Shown piece by piece: positions 30,836 through 41,016 of a stretch of 64,000 nt of DNA. The DNA comes from Leptospira sp. B5-022 (GTDB lineage Bacteria; Spirochaetota; Leptospiria; Leptospirales; Leptospiraceae): NCBI RefSeq assembly GCF_000347035.1, contig NZ_ANIJ01000006.1:248001-312000 (forward strand). Reading direction: 5' to 3'. Every line of letters starts with the position of its first letter. Within the stretch, counting starts at the first letter, position 1. Under the pieces are notes generated by a model that was not told the origin of the DNA, did not search any database, and saw only the letters and a program-made list of their open reading frames with translations. A program made the translations under genes and the position numbers.

Positions 30836-32095
30836 ATGCGGTTCAAAGAAAGAAACAAAAAAATCCTAACTTTACTCATTTTTTTTCTGACAATTTCCTC
30901 AGGCTCCTGCGTAGAAGCGTCATCCCGAAGTCATATTTCTAAATCCAAAATTATTCCAGCCGAAGTTTCCTTCTACGAGCAAGTACTTCCTAGTCTTTCC
31001 GGTAAATCCGTTGTGCTCGTTACCAATCCATCCGGTATAGGAAGATATCCTGAGAAGATTATAAAAGAGTTTAAGGATAAAAAAGTAAAGATCAAACATC
31101 TGATCGGGCTTGAACACGGGTTTTTAGGATTGGAAGAGGACTTCAGTAAGTCTCCTGTCACAATGGATGAAACTTTTCAACTCCCTATCTATCATATTTA
31201 TAAAGTTAAAAACTCAGAGATCCCTGCGATCTTAAAGGGTGCGGATGCAGTAGTCTTCGACGTAGTCGACATGGGGATGCGTTGTTATACCTACCTAAGC
31301 GTTTTGAAACGTTTGATGGATAATTTGCCCGATCCAAACACGAAGTTTATCCTCTTAGATCATCCAAACCCGGCATTATATTTAGGCGCAAGGGGAGAAG
31401 GTATCCAAAAGAAGTTCCTTAACTTCGCGGGAGAATTTCCCTCTCTATTTTTCACAGGGATGACTCTGGGAGAAGCGGCTGCATTCTATAACGGAGAATA
31501 TTTGGGTGGGAGAGTAAAACTAAATATTATCTCTCCCGAAAATCTAAAAAGAGGATTCGATTGGGAAAAAGAAGGTATCCCTTGGTCCACACCTTCTCCG
31601 AATCTACCGATGCTCGATTCTGCGCGGAATTATCTTGGTCTGGTATTATTAGAAGGAGTGAATGTTTCCGTAGGAAGAGGTACCCAGGCTCCATTCGTAT
31701 ATTTCGGCGCTCCTTGGATGAATGAACCGGAAGAAATTATCTCCGAATTGAACGAGGACAGTAAGGGAGATTATTATTACCAAAGTGTATTTTTTAAACC
31801 TACCTTCGGACCGTTTAAGGGAGAGATCTGCAGAGGTCTGCGTTTAACGGTAGTCAACCGAAAATACGATCCGATCAGAATGGCGTATAACCTGACGTCC
31901 ATTATGAAAAAGAAATATAAGGATTTCAAATGGAGACAATACGCGGACGGATCGCATAATATAGATTTTCTTTGGGGTACCGAAAAATTCAGAGAGTCTG
32001 TGGATGCGGGTAAGACCTACGATGAATTTAAGGCTTCTTACGCGGAATCGGAATCTTCCGCAAATAAGCTGATCCAAAAATATCTGATCTACTAA
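30836..32095 (+). CDS. NamZ-like (DUF1343) exo-acting muramidase family lipoprotein
   Basis: 419 residues. The signal peptide ends in SSGSC (Cys25), a probable lipobox. The DUF1343 signature is present in [47 protein letters not shown] and the later [15 protein letters not shown]. Family members of the NamZ type remove N-acetylmuramic acid from the non-reducing end of peptidoglycan fragments. The usual PEHG reads LEHG here, a conservative change near the active site. It begins a run of four same-strand genes, ending with an M48 protease, that all look envelope-related apart from the DUF2797 protein. Confidence 0.85.
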   Translation: MRFKERNKKILTLLIFFLTISSGSCVEASSRSHISKSKIIPAEVSFYEQVLPSLSGKSVVLVTNPSGIGRYPEKIIKEFKDKKVKIKHLIGLEHGFLGLEEDFSKSPVTMDETFQLPIYHIYKVKNSEIPAILKGADAVVFDVVDMGMRCYTYLSVLKRLMDNLPDPNTKFILLDHPNPALYLGARGEGIQKKFLNFAGEFPSLFFTGMTLGEAAAFYNGEYLGGRVKLNIISPENLKRGFDWEKEGIPWSTPSPNLPMLDSARNYLGLVLLEGVNVSVGRGTQAPFVYFGAPWMNEPEEIISELNEDSKGDYYYQSVFFKPTFGPFKGEICRGLRLTVVNRKYDPIRMAYNLTSIMKKKYKDFKWRQYADGSHNIDFLWGTEKFRESVDAGKTYDEFKASYAESESSANKLIQKYLIY

Positions 32096-32126
32096 TGTTT
32101 TGTTACAGGATTTCGAAAGAGATATT

Positions 32127-32735
32127 ATGAGAACCCGATTCGCTGCCATATTCGTAATTTTATTTTCCTTTTCCCTTTTTGCGGAAAACCAAAGCGGAGA
32201 ATGGAAAGAATACGGACTAAAAGAAGTTTTGGGCCGTTTGAAATTTTATGCGTTTGCAAAGATCGCACAAAGTGTTCGCACAGGTGCTTCCTTTGATCAG
32301 GAATTATATGTAAAAGAGGCTCCCTGCAACCAAAACTTTCCTAAATTAGAGGGAAATTTCCAATGCGCATTACTTAGGGTTTCTAGTTTAGAAGACAAGT
32401 TGGCGGAAGGTTCGGATCCGGAACCTAAAACTCCGGACGCTGCCTCTGCAAGCAGCGGTTTGACTCCCGCGAGGACGATACCTTCTATCCCTATGAAAGC
32501 GAAATGGTACGAGGGAAGGACCCTCGCAGGAAAGGGAGTTCTTTCTGTTCCCGGAAAAGAAGGGGAGAGCGATCTGAAATTTTTCTATCATACGGATGGA
32601 AGGTTGAGCCATTATTCCTACGAAGATAAAATCGTTGTTTTTGACTGGAAAGGGCAGGAGTTAAGCACTATTTTAACCGTAAAAGTGGATGCAAAGTTAC
32701 GACCACTCGGCGGTAAGGAATATTTTTTTCCATGA
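32127..32735 (+). CDS. Secreted or periplasmic protein of unknown function
   Basis: About 202 residues from the ATG at 32127 (a TTG at 32100 is in frame but would put nine charged residues before the signal peptide). The signal peptide is [21 protein letters not shown]. The mature part has a C-x-x-N...C pair ([17 protein letters not shown]), a Pro/Ala/Ser-rich spacer and a beta-rich C-terminal half with [15 protein letters not shown], reminiscent of YD- or MORN-like beta hairpins but not a clear repeat. The next gene overlaps its stop by four bases (ATGA). No family recognised. Confidence 0.65.
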   Translation: MRTRFAAIFVILFSFSLFAENQSGEWKEYGLKEVLGRLKFYAFAKIAQSVRTGASFDQELYVKEAPCNQNFPKLEGNFQCALLRVSSLEDKLAEGSDPEPKTPDAASASSGLTPARTIPSIPMKAKWYEGRTLAGKGVLSVPGKEGESDLKFFYHTDGRLSHYSYEDKIVVFDWKGQELSTILTVKVDAKLRPLGGKEYFFP

Positions 32736-33586
32736 AAGAATTGTCTTCCGGATTTTTAAGAATGATGGACCATGAAGGTGTAAACCCGGTAGAATATATC
32801 TGGGTGGTAGCTACTTATCCGTCTTCCGAATCCGGAAAACAAGAGGCCCAACTTGTTCCCGAAGGTTTTCGGATCGGTAATCTTGTAGGCAAAAGGGTAA
32901 AACTGGAATTTACCGGAAAAATCCGCTGCGTGAATTGTGGAAAAATAACAAGCAAAAGTTTCAACCAGGGAAGTTGTTTCCAATGTTTTCAAACATTAGC
33001 GGAAAATGATCTATGTATTCTTCGTCCTGAAACCTGTCATTTTCATTTGGGAACCTGTAGGGAACCTGAATGGGGAGAAGGTTACTGCTTCCAAAAACAT
33101 ACCGTATATCTTGCAAATACAAGCGGATTAAAAGTGGGGATCACTCGAGAAAAACCTGTCTCCAATCGTTGGGTGGACCAGGGAGCCCAAGAAGCAATCC
33201 CACTTTTGGAAGTTTCCTCCAGAAGAGACGCAGGTCTCATCGAAAAACAATTTACGACCGTTATCGATGATAAAACCAAATGGCAGAAGATGGTGACGGA
33301 AGATTCGGGAACCTTCGATCTGATTTCCAAAAAGAAAGAATTACTGGAAATCTTGGATTCCTGGGACCTAGGGGTTCCTTATACGGAATCAGAAGAACGA
33401 AATATCACAAAATTAAGTTATCCTATTTTAGAATATCCAAAAAAATCCAAATCTTTTTCCCCCGATAAAGAGAAGGAGATAGATTCCAAATTACTCGGCA
33501 TTAAAGGACAATACCTTTTGTTCGAGGATGGAGTCATCAATATCCGCGCCTATGGCGGATACGAAATCCGTTTGTATTCGGAGTAA
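32732..33586 (+). CDS. DUF2797 family protein
   Basis: 284 residues, cytoplasmic. The N-terminal half has paired cysteines in [20 protein letters not shown] and [20 protein letters not shown] that could bind zinc. The core motif [23 protein letters not shown], then [15 protein letters not shown], defines DUF2797 and looks like a GIY-YIG-type fold. Function is not established. The ATG overlaps the stop of the upstream gene as ATGA, and the M48 protease gene starts six bases after its stop, so it is translated from the same message as the NamZ-like gene. Confidence 0.82.
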   Translation: MKELSSGFLRMMDHEGVNPVEYIWVVATYPSSESGKQEAQLVPEGFRIGNLVGKRVKLEFTGKIRCVNCGKITSKSFNQGSCFQCFQTLAENDLCILRPETCHFHLGTCREPEWGEGYCFQKHTVYLANTSGLKVGITREKPVSNRWVDQGAQEAIPLLEVSSRRDAGLIEKQFTTVIDDKTKWQKMVTEDSGTFDLISKKKELLEILDSWDLGVPYTESEERNITKLSYPILEYPKKSKSFSPDKEKEIDSKLLGIKGQYLLFEDGVINIRAYGGYEIRLYSE

Positions 33587-33592
33587 CACCAA

Positions 33593-34456
33593 ATGAAGAA
33601 AACCTCAATTCGCAAATATTTCCTGGTACTATTTTTGCTTTTTAGCCTCCAAGGTTGTGGCTGGATGGTCGATCTCGTTTTTCCATTGGACGTCGATCGT
33701 TTTTTAGGAGAACAATTTTATAAAGCTGCCGTTACGGGTGATGCCCACGGTGAAATTTACAAAGACAAACCTTTGGAAAAATATCTACAATCCATTGTAG
33801 ACCGTATCTTAAAGTCCAAATCCATCCAATACAAGGATGAGTTCAAATATAAGGTAACCATAATAGACGACGATAAGGTGATCAATGCGATCTGCGCCCC
33901 CGGAGGTTATATTTTCGTCTATACGGGACTTCTTCATTTCGTAAAGAATGAAGCGACTCTTGCCGGTATCCTTTCTCACGAGATTGCTCATGCGGAGAGA
34001 AGACATTCCACCAAACAATTATCCACAAATATCACTTTATATTTTGCCTTGTATTTTGTTCTGTCTTATGTGCTCGGTCCCGATCTGGCACAACATTCGG
34101 CGGACATAGCAGGACTTTCCACAAATCTATTAGGTCTTGTAAATTCCCGCTCCATGGAAGAAGAAGCGGACGAATACGGCTTTGACTATATGAGGTCCAC
34201 TCCTTATTATCCTGGAGCAATCGCGGATTTTTTTAAAGATCTCCAACAAGAGAAAAAGAAAAATCCTGAGTTGAGCGGCGCCGATATTCCTTTGGAAAAA
34301 TATTTGAGCACTCACCCTTTGGACGAGGATCGAATTTCGGCAAACGAAAGAAGGTTGAAAGAAGCCGGGATCGGTGCGCCGAATCAAAAGTCATTCTTTA
34401 AAGAAAGATACCGTAATCATATAGAAAAATCTTTGGGAACAAAGGAAGAAGACTGA
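33593..34456 (+). CDS. M48-family zinc metalloprotease, lipoprotein
   Basis: 287 residues. Signal peptide with lipobox LQGC (Cys22), so the domain faces the periplasm. The zinc site is HEIAH (129-133) with the third ligand in SMEEEADEYGFDYM (about 191), and the substrate-side motif is STHPLDEDRI, as in BepA/LoiP-type proteases that handle outer-membrane proteins. There is no TPR extension, so it is closer to LoiP/YcaL. It is the last gene of the run starting at the NamZ-like gene. Confidence 0.9.
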   Translation: MKKTSIRKYFLVLFLLFSLQGCGWMVDLVFPLDVDRFLGEQFYKAAVTGDAHGEIYKDKPLEKYLQSIVDRILKSKSIQYKDEFKYKVTIIDDDKVINAICAPGGYIFVYTGLLHFVKNEATLAGILSHEIAHAERRHSTKQLSTNITLYFALYFVLSYVLGPDLAQHSADIAGLSTNLLGLVNSRSMEEEADEYGFDYMRSTPYYPGAIADFFKDLQQEKKKNPELSGADIPLEKYLSTHPLDEDRISANERRLKEAGIGAPNQKSFFKERYRNHIEKSLGTKEED

Positions 34457-34518
34457 TTTAGCTCTACGGATATCGGCTTGTAACTGCCGGTTCTATTTCT
34501 AAATTATTGAAAGAAAGG

Positions 34519-34547
34519 TTGACTGAATTCCATTCCGTCCGGATAAC
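34519..34547 (+). promoter_or_regulatory. Sigma-70-type promoter of the DUF2157 gene
   Basis: TTGACT (34519-34524), a 17-base spacer and GATAAC (34542-34547). The expected start of transcription is about three bases before the ATG at 34557, and no Shine-Dalgarno sequence is present, so the message may be leaderless. Confidence 0.55.
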
Positions 34548-34556
34548 CTTTGCGTC

Positions 34557-35747
34557 ATGAATTGGAAGAAAAAATTAAAAACTTGGGTGGATTCAGGACT
34601 CATTAGCCAGGCTCAGGCAGAGTCCATTCTCAAATTCGAAGATTCTAAAAAAATTCCTTATGTATTCTATTCCTTTTTAGCCTTAGGAATCGTGGTCATC
34701 GGTCTTGGAGTTATCGCTATGGTGGCGGCTAACTGGGACAAGATTCATTATTCGATAAAACTGGGCACTAGTTTTACGATACTTTTCGGGATAGGGATCG
34801 CGATCCTATATTCACAAAGGAAAGAGATCTGGAACGATACGATCCGTTATCTTTTGGTTTTACTTCTGGGTGTATTATTTTTTGCGAATATTGGTCTAAT
34901 CTCCCAGGTTTACCATACACAGGGGAAATTATACCAGGCTTTGCTCTTATGGTCGGGGATCACTATTTTACTTGTGATCATGTATCCTGGCAGGGTGCTG
35001 CAACATCTTTGGATCGCGGTATTCAGTTCCTCCATTTTAAGTTGGATCGACAATAATTCGAATATCGACTGGAGAGAAAGAAGTCATTATTACTCTTTAT
35101 TCTTTTTTGTTGCCTCCTGGGTGTTTGCAGGGGTTGCGATCTTTGCAGAGAGAAGGCTGGAAACAAAGGAGAGTAAAACTTCTATTCTAGTGAATCCGTT
35201 CTTACTTTGGGCCTTCGGTTTTTTTATCACTTCTTCCATTTGGGGAAGTTTTGAGACACGCGATATCCCGAATTTAGATCCGAACCCCGAGTTTTACAGA
35301 AAATACGACGTTCCTTTTCCATGGTACTGGCCCCTAATTATTCCAGTCACGTTAATCGCTATTTCTCAAATTTTTCGAAACCGTTTTTCAAGAAGAAAGA
35401 TCATCTTACTTTCGATTTCCGGAATATTCTTAGGATTTCTGAATTATCCGCAACTGTTTCATTGGTATGGAAAATTTCCGGCTATGATATTCTTCTTTTT
35501 GGCCTGGATCCCGTTTACATTTTTATTTTTCGAATCCAGAAGATGGTTTGATCTATCTTTATTAGTCTTAGGCGTCCGTTTCGTTTATATTTATCTGGAA
35601 GTGTTCGGAAGTTTACTCGCCACAGGGATCGGTCTCGTCGTCTCGGGAATATTCATACTAGGATTCAGTATTTTAATATTTAAGATGAGGGAAAGGATCC
35701 GAAATGCAGCGAACCAACTCTTTCAATCGGAGGAATTAGGAATATGA
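34557..35747 (+). CDS. DUF2157 membrane protein
   Basis: 396 residues. The N-terminal cytoplasmic helix (KTWVDSGLISQAQAESIL) and the following LGIVVIGLGVIAMVAANWDKI are the DUF2157 signature. About ten membrane helices follow. Members usually stand next to a GDYXXLXY-motif protein, as here, but the function of the pair is unknown. The ATG is directly behind a good promoter with no room for a Shine-Dalgarno sequence. Its stop overlaps the start of the next gene as ATGA. Confidence 0.85.
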   Translation: MNWKKKLKTWVDSGLISQAQAESILKFEDSKKIPYVFYSFLALGIVVIGLGVIAMVAANWDKIHYSIKLGTSFTILFGIGIAILYSQRKEIWNDTIRYLLVLLLGVLFFANIGLISQVYHTQGKLYQALLLWSGITILLVIMYPGRVLQHLWIAVFSSSILSWIDNNSNIDWRERSHYYSLFFFVASWVFAGVAIFAERRLETKESKTSILVNPFLLWAFGFFITSSIWGSFETRDIPNLDPNPEFYRKYDVPFPWYWPLIIPVTLIAISQIFRNRFSRRKIILLSISGIFLGFLNYPQLFHWYGKFPAMIFFFLAWIPFTFLFFESRRWFDLSLLVLGVRFVYIYLEVFGSLLATGIGLVVSGIFILGFSILIFKMRERIRNAANQLFQSEELGI

Positions 35748-36307
35748 AAAAGTTAACCATTTCGGTTCTTGCGGTATTTTTGCCCATTCTTGTTTTAGCC
35801 TCCATAGCTCTAGAAAGAGAATTCGATCTTAGGAATGGAAAAGTATTAATCCTTCCGATCACGGGTTATGATCCTAGAGATCTACTTTCCGGGCATTATC
35901 TCAGATTTCAGATAGATCGTAAATATTCGAACGACGTTTGCCAAGGAGAGGGGACCGTCTTTTCCTTTTCTTCCAATTCTTTCGAGGCGGACCCTAAGAT
36001 CCCGAGAAAGAATATAAAGGAAGCTTGTGTATGTTTCAATTCCAGAGAACCTTCCGTTTATGACTTAGGTTTTTACTCCGATTGTAACGAGGCAAAGAAT
36101 GATCCAACTTGCTGGAATTATATCAGAGGGGAGTGTAATTACGGAAACTTTCATTATCCTTTCAGCAAATACTATATCCCGGAAGAAGGCGCGAAAGAAC
36201 TAGAGGAAAAATTAAGAAAGCCGGGAGCCAAAATCCAATTACGAATGGATAAGAACGGGAATGGCCTCATCGAAAAGATCATTTGGCCGGAGGTATCTTC
36301 GCAGTAA
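35744..36307 (+). CDS. GDYXXLXY-motif membrane-anchored protein
   Basis: 187 residues. One N-terminal membrane helix (about 4-22, [18 protein letters not shown]) and an external domain containing [25 protein letters not shown], a variant of the GDYxxLxY motif (SGHYLRF here). Five cysteines in the middle (ACVCF, DCNEA, TCW, ECNY) could form disulfides. It is coupled to the DUF2157 gene by an ATGA overlap. Its 3' end overlaps the convergent dehydrogenase gene by 29 bases with no terminator between them. Confidence 0.85.
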   Translation: MKKLTISVLAVFLPILVLASIALEREFDLRNGKVLILPITGYDPRDLLSGHYLRFQIDRKYSNDVCQGEGTVFSFSSNSFEADPKIPRKNIKEACVCFNSREPSVYDLGFYSDCNEAKNDPTCWNYIRGECNYGNFHYPFSKYYIPEEGAKELEEKLRKPGAKIQLRMDKNGNGLIEKIIWPEVSSQ

Positions 36308-37157
36308 CTTCGTTCAAGCTGCAATAATCCTTCTCTCCTAAACCCGCTTCCATCCCGTAGCGATAGATCTCATCCAATCCGGAACAGAGTGGCAACTTTG
36401 TTCCGGATGTTTTCCCTAATGTGAGGGCATGTTTCAGATCTTTGTACATATTCTTCAATGCAAAATGAGTTTCGTAGTTTCCGGAAAATACGAACGGAAA
36501 CTTAAATTCTGAAATTCCGGACTTGGCAGCGGATTGTTCTAAAATAGATTTCAAGACAGAAGGATCTATACCTTGAGCCTTTGCCAATGAAAAACCTTCC
36601 ATATAGACTTGGAAGATCCCTGCTTGCACCATATTTAATGCGATCTTTGCTTTCTGTCCATCTCCGACTTCTCCGCAATAGACCGTGTTTTTCCCGCAGG
36701 CCTCAAAAATGAAAGAGATATCTTCGATCTCTTCCTTGGACTTTGCTCCTACCATAAATAGGATCTGACCGTCCCTGGCTGCATTCTTGGAACCCGTCAT
36801 CGGAGCATCTAAGAAATGAATATTCATTTTATGGAATGTATCTTTTAACTTGAGAGTGAGAGAAGGGGAGGTTGTGCCTACGTCGATCACATAATTTGCA
36901 TTCGTTTCCAAAAGTCCGGAGGAGAATACGGACTCTTCCACAACATGATCTTCGGTCAGACAAAGTATTATAATTTCCGAATCTTTTACCGTTTCTTTGA
37001 TATTTCCATGAACGGAGACCAGATCGGACTGTAGGTCTTGGATCTTTTCAGGATTACGGGCGAATAATTGGAGAGAATGACCTAACTTAGAAAGATTATT
37101 TGCGATCCCTCTACCCATGATCCCTATACCGATGATTGCGATTTTACGAGAAGACAT
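36279..37157 (-). CDS. NAD(P)-dependent beta-hydroxyacid dehydrogenase (3-hydroxyisobutyrate dehydrogenase family)
   Basis: 292 residues. The dinucleotide-binding motif is [17 protein letters not shown] at the N-terminus. The substrate-binding signature [17 protein letters not shown] (about 115-131) and the catalytic lysine region [12 protein letters not shown] follow, then the C-terminal helical domain with [14 protein letters not shown]. The family reduces or oxidises small hydroxyacids or semialdehydes (3-hydroxyisobutyrate, tartronate or succinic semialdehyde), and sequence alone does not choose. It follows mlaD by 45 bases on the same strand, but a link with lipid transport is not obvious. 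Confidence 0.88.
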   Translation of the reverse strand: MSSRKIAIIGIGIMGRGIANNLSKLGHSLQLFARNPEKIQDLQSDLVSVHGNIKETVKDSEIIILCLTEDHVVEESVFSSGLLETNANYVIDVGTTSPSLTLKLKDTFHKMNIHFLDAPMTGSKNAARDGQILFMVGAKSKEEIEDISFIFEACGKNTVYCGEVGDGQKAKIALNMVQAGIFQVYMEGFSLAKAQGIDPSVLKSILEQSAAKSGISEFKFPFVFSGNYETHFALKNMYKDLKHALTLGKTSGTKLPLCSGLDEIYRYGMEAGLGEKDYCSLNEVTAKIPPAK

Positions 37158-37202
37158 AGGAAAAGTCTTTCGTAGGAAACCCAGTTTGGCAAGAAAAAGG
37201 TT

Positions 37203-37952
37203 TTAAAAAGAGCTGAGTGCCGCGCGGATAAAGCTTGTGACCGGTGCCTGTTCGCGTGTATCTTCCAAACCTTCTCTTAGTTCTCGCAGAACGATCTGTG
37301 CATCCGTCAGAACGGTATTTACATTGGTATGAAGATCGTCACGATTGATCAGTCTTCCCAAAGTCCCATCTCCACTATTGATCTTTGTGGTGATATCGGC
37401 TACGTTGGAGAAAGTTTTTCGGATATCTCCTCTATTCTCGGCGATTAGTTCGGAAAGAGATACGAGCGGATCTTGTAATACTCTCCCTTTTAAGGAGGCC
37501 CCTGCCGTTTTATAATCCACAACTTGGAAGGTCCTCGGTGCTCCTTTGCTTTCTTCCGCGGATTCGGAAGTTCCAGGATCTATGGAAATTACTCGGCCTG
37601 AAAGTAAACTTTCGTTACGTATTGCAATATCATAATTTTCATATATACGGACCGGTTCTTTCAGAAGAATTGTGACTTCTACTCTAGTGGCGACTCCCAC
37701 TTCTCCCGCAGGAAGAACGGCTCCACTTTCGTCTATCTGGATCAGTCTAATGTTAGAAACGTATCCGAACGGAACACCTTGTACAGTGACCTTGTTTCCT
37801 ACCTTGATCCCCTCCGAGTTTTTGAAATTGATTTTTAGGAATTCTCCCCGTTTTTGAATGGGTCCACCTTCCGTCATTACGGTAAAATAACCTACTATGA
37901 CTAAGGCGACCGAGAAGATAGCACCTACTAAAAGATAACGGATTGATTTCAT
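37203..37952 (-). CDS. mlaD: MlaD-type MCE domain lipid-transport protein
   Basis: 249 residues. An N-terminal membrane anchor (about 6-26) is followed by an MCE domain: [28 protein letters not shown] and later [14 protein letters not shown] helical tail with [19 protein letters not shown] and [13 protein letters not shown] follows, as in MCE proteins that form hexameric lipid-binding rings or tubes in the periplasm. The ABC ATPase (mlaF) and permease (mlaE) genes precede it. No MlaB or MlaC is nearby, as is common outside proteobacteria. Substrate probably phospholipid; import or export not decided. Confidence 0.88.
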   Translation of the reverse strand: MKSIRYLLVGAIFSVALVIVGYFTVMTEGGPIQKRGEFLKINFKNSEGIKVGNKVTVQGVPFGYVSNIRLIQIDESGAVLPAGEVGVATRVEVTILLKEPVRIYENYDIAIRNESLLSGRVISIDPGTSESAEESKGAPRTFQVVDYKTAGASLKGRVLQDPLVSLSELIAENRGDIRKTFSNVADITTKINSGDGTLGRLINRDDLHTNVNTVLTDAQIVLRELREGLEDTREQAPVTSFIRAALSSF

Positions 37953-38022
37953 TTAGGATCCAGAACTCTTACCATATTTATATCGGACTTTTTATCCAGA
38001 ATATTCTCTTTGGACCTAGGTT

Positions 38023-38790
38023 TCAATTCTTAGTTTCCAGGATCATTGGGCCCTTTGTGTGCCCATGAATAAACTGACGGATGAATTCGTTCGGAGAATT
38101 CTGCACTTCTTGTGGAGTTCCGGTAAATAAAACCTGGCCCCCGTAAAAAAATGAAATGCGGTCGGCTATCATATACGCACTGGACATATCATGGGTAACC
38201 ACGACCTGAGCGGCGCCTGTTTCTTTTTTGATACGGATAATCAATTCGTTGATCACGTTTGACATAACGGGGTCTAGACCGGATGTGGGTTCATCATATA
38301 GAATGATCGCCGGATTAGAAGCGATCGCTCTAGCAAGTCCCGCTCTTTTTTTCATTCCGCCGGAGATATCGTTCGGAAAATTGTCCTTTGCCACGGTCAT
38401 ATCCACTAACCTGAGTTTTTCGGCGACAATACGTTGGATCTCCTCTTCGGGATATAATTTGTGTTCTCGTAAGGGGAGTGCAACATTATCGAAAACGGTC
38501 ATCCAGTTGATGAGTGCCCCCGATTGGAATAAAACCCCCATTTTAGAACGTAATTTTTCTCTTTCTGGTAAGGTAGCTCCAGAAATATTTTCGCCGAAGA
38601 TCCTACATTCCCCTGCGTCCGGTTCCAAAAGACCTGTGATATGTTTTAAGGTGACGGATTTTCCTGTTCCGGACGGTCCGAGCACTACCATGGTCTCTCC
38701 TTTTTTTACCTGGAGATTCATTCCTTTTAAGATCTTTCTCTGCCCGAAAGCTTTGTGCAGATTTATAATTTCTATTGCGTATTCTTCCAT
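38023..38790 (-). CDS. mlaF: MlaF-type ABC transporter ATPase
   Basis: 255 residues. Walker A is [13 protein letters not shown] (about 39-51), the signature is [16 protein letters not shown], Walker B is [14 protein letters not shown] and the H-loop [15 protein letters not shown] is the form typical of MCE-associated ATPases. The N-terminal [18 protein letters not shown] is usual. It begins one base after the stop of mlaE and powers the MCE system with mlaE and mlaD. Confidence 0.94.
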   Translation of the reverse strand: MEEYAIEIINLHKAFGQRKILKGMNLQVKKGETMVVLGPSGTGKSVTLKHITGLLEPDAGECRIFGENISGATLPEREKLRSKMGVLFQSGALINWMTVFDNVALPLREHKLYPEEEIQRIVAEKLRLVDMTVAKDNFPNDISGGMKKRAGLARAIASNPAIILYDEPTSGLDPVMSNVINELIIRIKKETGAAQVVVTHDMSSAYMIADRISFFYGGQVLFTGTPQEVQNSPNEFIRQFIHGHTKGPMILETKN

Positions 38791-38791
38791 T

Positions 38792-39571
38792 TTATTCCCT
38801 GTAGAAGATCGCCGTGATCACATAACCGAAAAAGATCACCATTAAAAAAGACGTCACCACTGATTCTCTTGTGGCTCTACCGACACCGATTGCTCCGCCA
38901 CTCGTTCTTAAACCGTGAGAACAGGAAATGGAGGAAATGATCAGGCCGAAAACATACCCTTTGAATAAGCCCGTATATAAATCTTTGAGACCGGGGATAG
39001 AAGTGATCCTTTCGTTCACATCTTGGAAATAGACGATATATTCTATCCCTAATTGAAAATGCCCGACTAACGCTCCGCCTAAAATTCCCAAAATACTGGA
39101 ATACACGCAGAGAACCGGAACCATTAAAGAAAAACCTAATACTCTTGGAAAAACCAGAAATCGTATAGGGTCTATAGACATCACTTCAAGAGCGTCGATT
39201 TCCTCGGAAACTTTCATTGTACCTATCTCCGCGGCAATGGCGGAACCGATGGAAGCGGCCAAGATAAGCGCCGTCATAAATGGGGACATTTCGCGAGTAA
39301 GGGTAATCGTGAGAAGAAGTCCGATCTGTCCCTCGGCTCCAAAATCTTTCAGACCCAATCCTGTGTTTAAAGTGAGAAGCATTCCGGTAAAAACTGCAAC
39401 CACAGATACCACGAACAAACTCCCGACGCCCGCAATAAACATTTGGTCTAAAATTTCTTTCCGCTTTTCAATCGTGAATCTTAGATTTAAAAAAGTTTCC
39501 GCGATCAAAACGATCGTATAACCTGCCGCGTAAAGAGTATCGTTTGCTTTTTCTTTAAAGGATCCCAACAT
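38792..39571 (-). CDS. mlaE: MlaE-type ABC transporter permease
   Basis: 259 residues with about five membrane helices. The MlaE family segments are present: [61 protein letters not shown] (in pieces) and the C-terminal [19 protein letters not shown]. It forms the membrane part of the MCE lipid transporter with MlaF and MlaD. It starts five bases after the stop of the aromatic repeat protein gene, so all four genes are likely to be one operon. Confidence 0.92.
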   Translation of the reverse strand: MLGSFKEKANDTLYAAGYTIVLIAETFLNLRFTIEKRKEILDQMFIAGVGSLFVVSVVAVFTGMLLTLNTGLGLKDFGAEGQIGLLLTITLTREMSPFMTALILAASIGSAIAAEIGTMKVSEEIDALEVMSIDPIRFLVFPRVLGFSLMVPVLCVYSSILGILGGALVGHFQLGIEYIVYFQDVNERITSIPGLKDLYTGLFKGYVFGLIISSISCSHGLRTSGGAIGVGRATRESVVTSFLMVIFFGYVITAIFYRE

Positions 39572-39576
39572 TTCGA

Positions 39577-40977
39577 TTAGAGCCTAATCCACCAAAAAAT
39601 CTGCACCGTGGTCTTATCCTTACTTCTTTCCAATCCGAATAGACCGTATAAAAATTGATAAGAAGTTTTTTCCGGAGTAGAGCTGTATTCTACGAGCAAA
39701 GGTACGTGAATATGCAGTTCTTCTTCGTTCCATCTCTGGGTATAAAGTCTCATTAAAAAAGAGAGCCTTTTTTCTCCATTGGACAATTTTTGATATTCAA
39801 CGATGGACCAGACCGGATCCCAGATCCTTTCCACAAGTTCCGATTTTATCGGAAATAAAGAAAGAAAATTCCAGGTCAGGTTACCTTCTCTGTCCTCATG
39901 CCATCGGAAGAGAGGCCAGAGTTTATAATAATTTTCTTCTCTTCCCCACTGCACGTATGTTCTGTTGGTTCTCCACCAAAACGGGATAAAATAGGTTTCG
40001 GAAGATTTGAGATGATGACTGTCAGTGCTCAAGCGAAAATAGAACGGAGTAAAAAATCTGGTCTCCTTATACGCAAATCTGTAATAGCCGTAAAAAGGAA
40101 ATAAAATTAATTTTCTGTAATCTTCGTCGTCATTATAACCGTATTGAAACAGAAAAAATAGGACATTCAGGTCTTTTTCATGAGTTCTTTTATCGTACCC
40201 ATACGAGAATAAAGATCCTATAATGGGAAACCAAAAAAAAGCCCGAGCTTTCATATTCCCGAATTCCGAATCCTTGGAAAGGTAAAAAGGCCAGAACATT
40301 TTATAAGTAAAAGGTTCCCTTTTATCCTCGTTGATATTTCCCCATTGAAAAAACGGCCAAAGCACAGAATAACGTTCATATTTTCCCTTATGGATCTTGT
40401 GAGAATAAAAAGGGAAGATCCTGAGATCATTCCTAACTTCGGAACCTCCCCACATAACGAAGGGCCATAAAATCCCATGAGCGTTATAATTCTTATACTT
40501 CCAATTGGAATAAAGAGGGAAGAGTGCAAAATTCAACTCCGAATAACTTGCCTTACCTCTAAGTTTTCCGTATAAGGGAAAAAAACCGAAATAGGATTCT
40601 CTAGCCGTTTCACCTTTTCCCCATATCAGAAGTGGGGAAAGAGTGTCCTCGTCCCAACCGATATCGTCGTGGTAGGTTTCCGTTCCACTGAAAAAGAATA
40701 AAAAACTCCAAACCCTCCAGTAATCCGTTTTTTCCGAATAGTAGATTGGGAATAAAAAAGTATTATAACGATAATTGGATTTGGTTTCCTTATATGTAGA
40801 GAAGAATGGTCTAAAGATCTGTTCTTCTTCTCCCAATCTTTTTTCGGATTGGTATAAGAACCAAAATTGTTTGTATTCGGACGGAAAAGGAGAAACCGGT
40901 TTAAAAGGGTATTCCGAAAATAGGCTTTCCGTACAAACTAGGAAGAAAAGGATCAGTATTAGATTCTTATTTATCAT
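39577..40977 (-). CDS. Secreted aromatic-repeat protein upstream of the mla genes
   Basis: 466 residues. Signal peptide [21 protein letters not shown]. The rest is a series of about 25-30-residue units with recurring motifs such as [47 protein letters not shown] and LILFPFYG. Trp, Phe and Tyr are very frequent and short charged turns lie between, so it probably forms a long beta structure, perhaps a barrel in the outer membrane. I know similar W/L-P-F repeat proteins in Leptospira only as hypothetical. Lying five bases before mlaE, it is the first gene of the Mla operon and a candidate outer-membrane partner. That role is inference. Confidence 0.65.
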   Translation of the reverse strand: MINKNLILILFFLVCTESLFSEYPFKPVSPFPSEYKQFWFLYQSEKRLGEEEQIFRPFFSTYKETKSNYRYNTFLFPIYYSEKTDYWRVWSFLFFFSGTETYHDDIGWDEDTLSPLLIWGKGETARESYFGFFPLYGKLRGKASYSELNFALFPLYSNWKYKNYNAHGILWPFVMWGGSEVRNDLRIFPFYSHKIHKGKYERYSVLWPFFQWGNINEDKREPFTYKMFWPFYLSKDSEFGNMKARAFFWFPIIGSLFSYGYDKRTHEKDLNVLFFLFQYGYNDDEDYRKLILFPFYGYYRFAYKETRFFTPFYFRLSTDSHHLKSSETYFIPFWWRTNRTYVQWGREENYYKLWPLFRWHEDREGNLTWNFLSLFPIKSELVERIWDPVWSIVEYQKLSNGEKRLSFLMRLYTQRWNEEELHIHVPLLVEYSSTPEKTSYQFLYGLFGLERSKDKTTVQIFWWIRL

Positions 40978-41016
40978 TCTTCCCGGAAAATCCTAAAAGC
41001 AACAGGGGATAGATCA

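Noticed and set aside
36279..36307. 29-base convergent overlap of two genes as a regulatory antisense device
   Set aside because: Short tail-to-tail overlaps are common in compact genomes and nothing else here suggests control.
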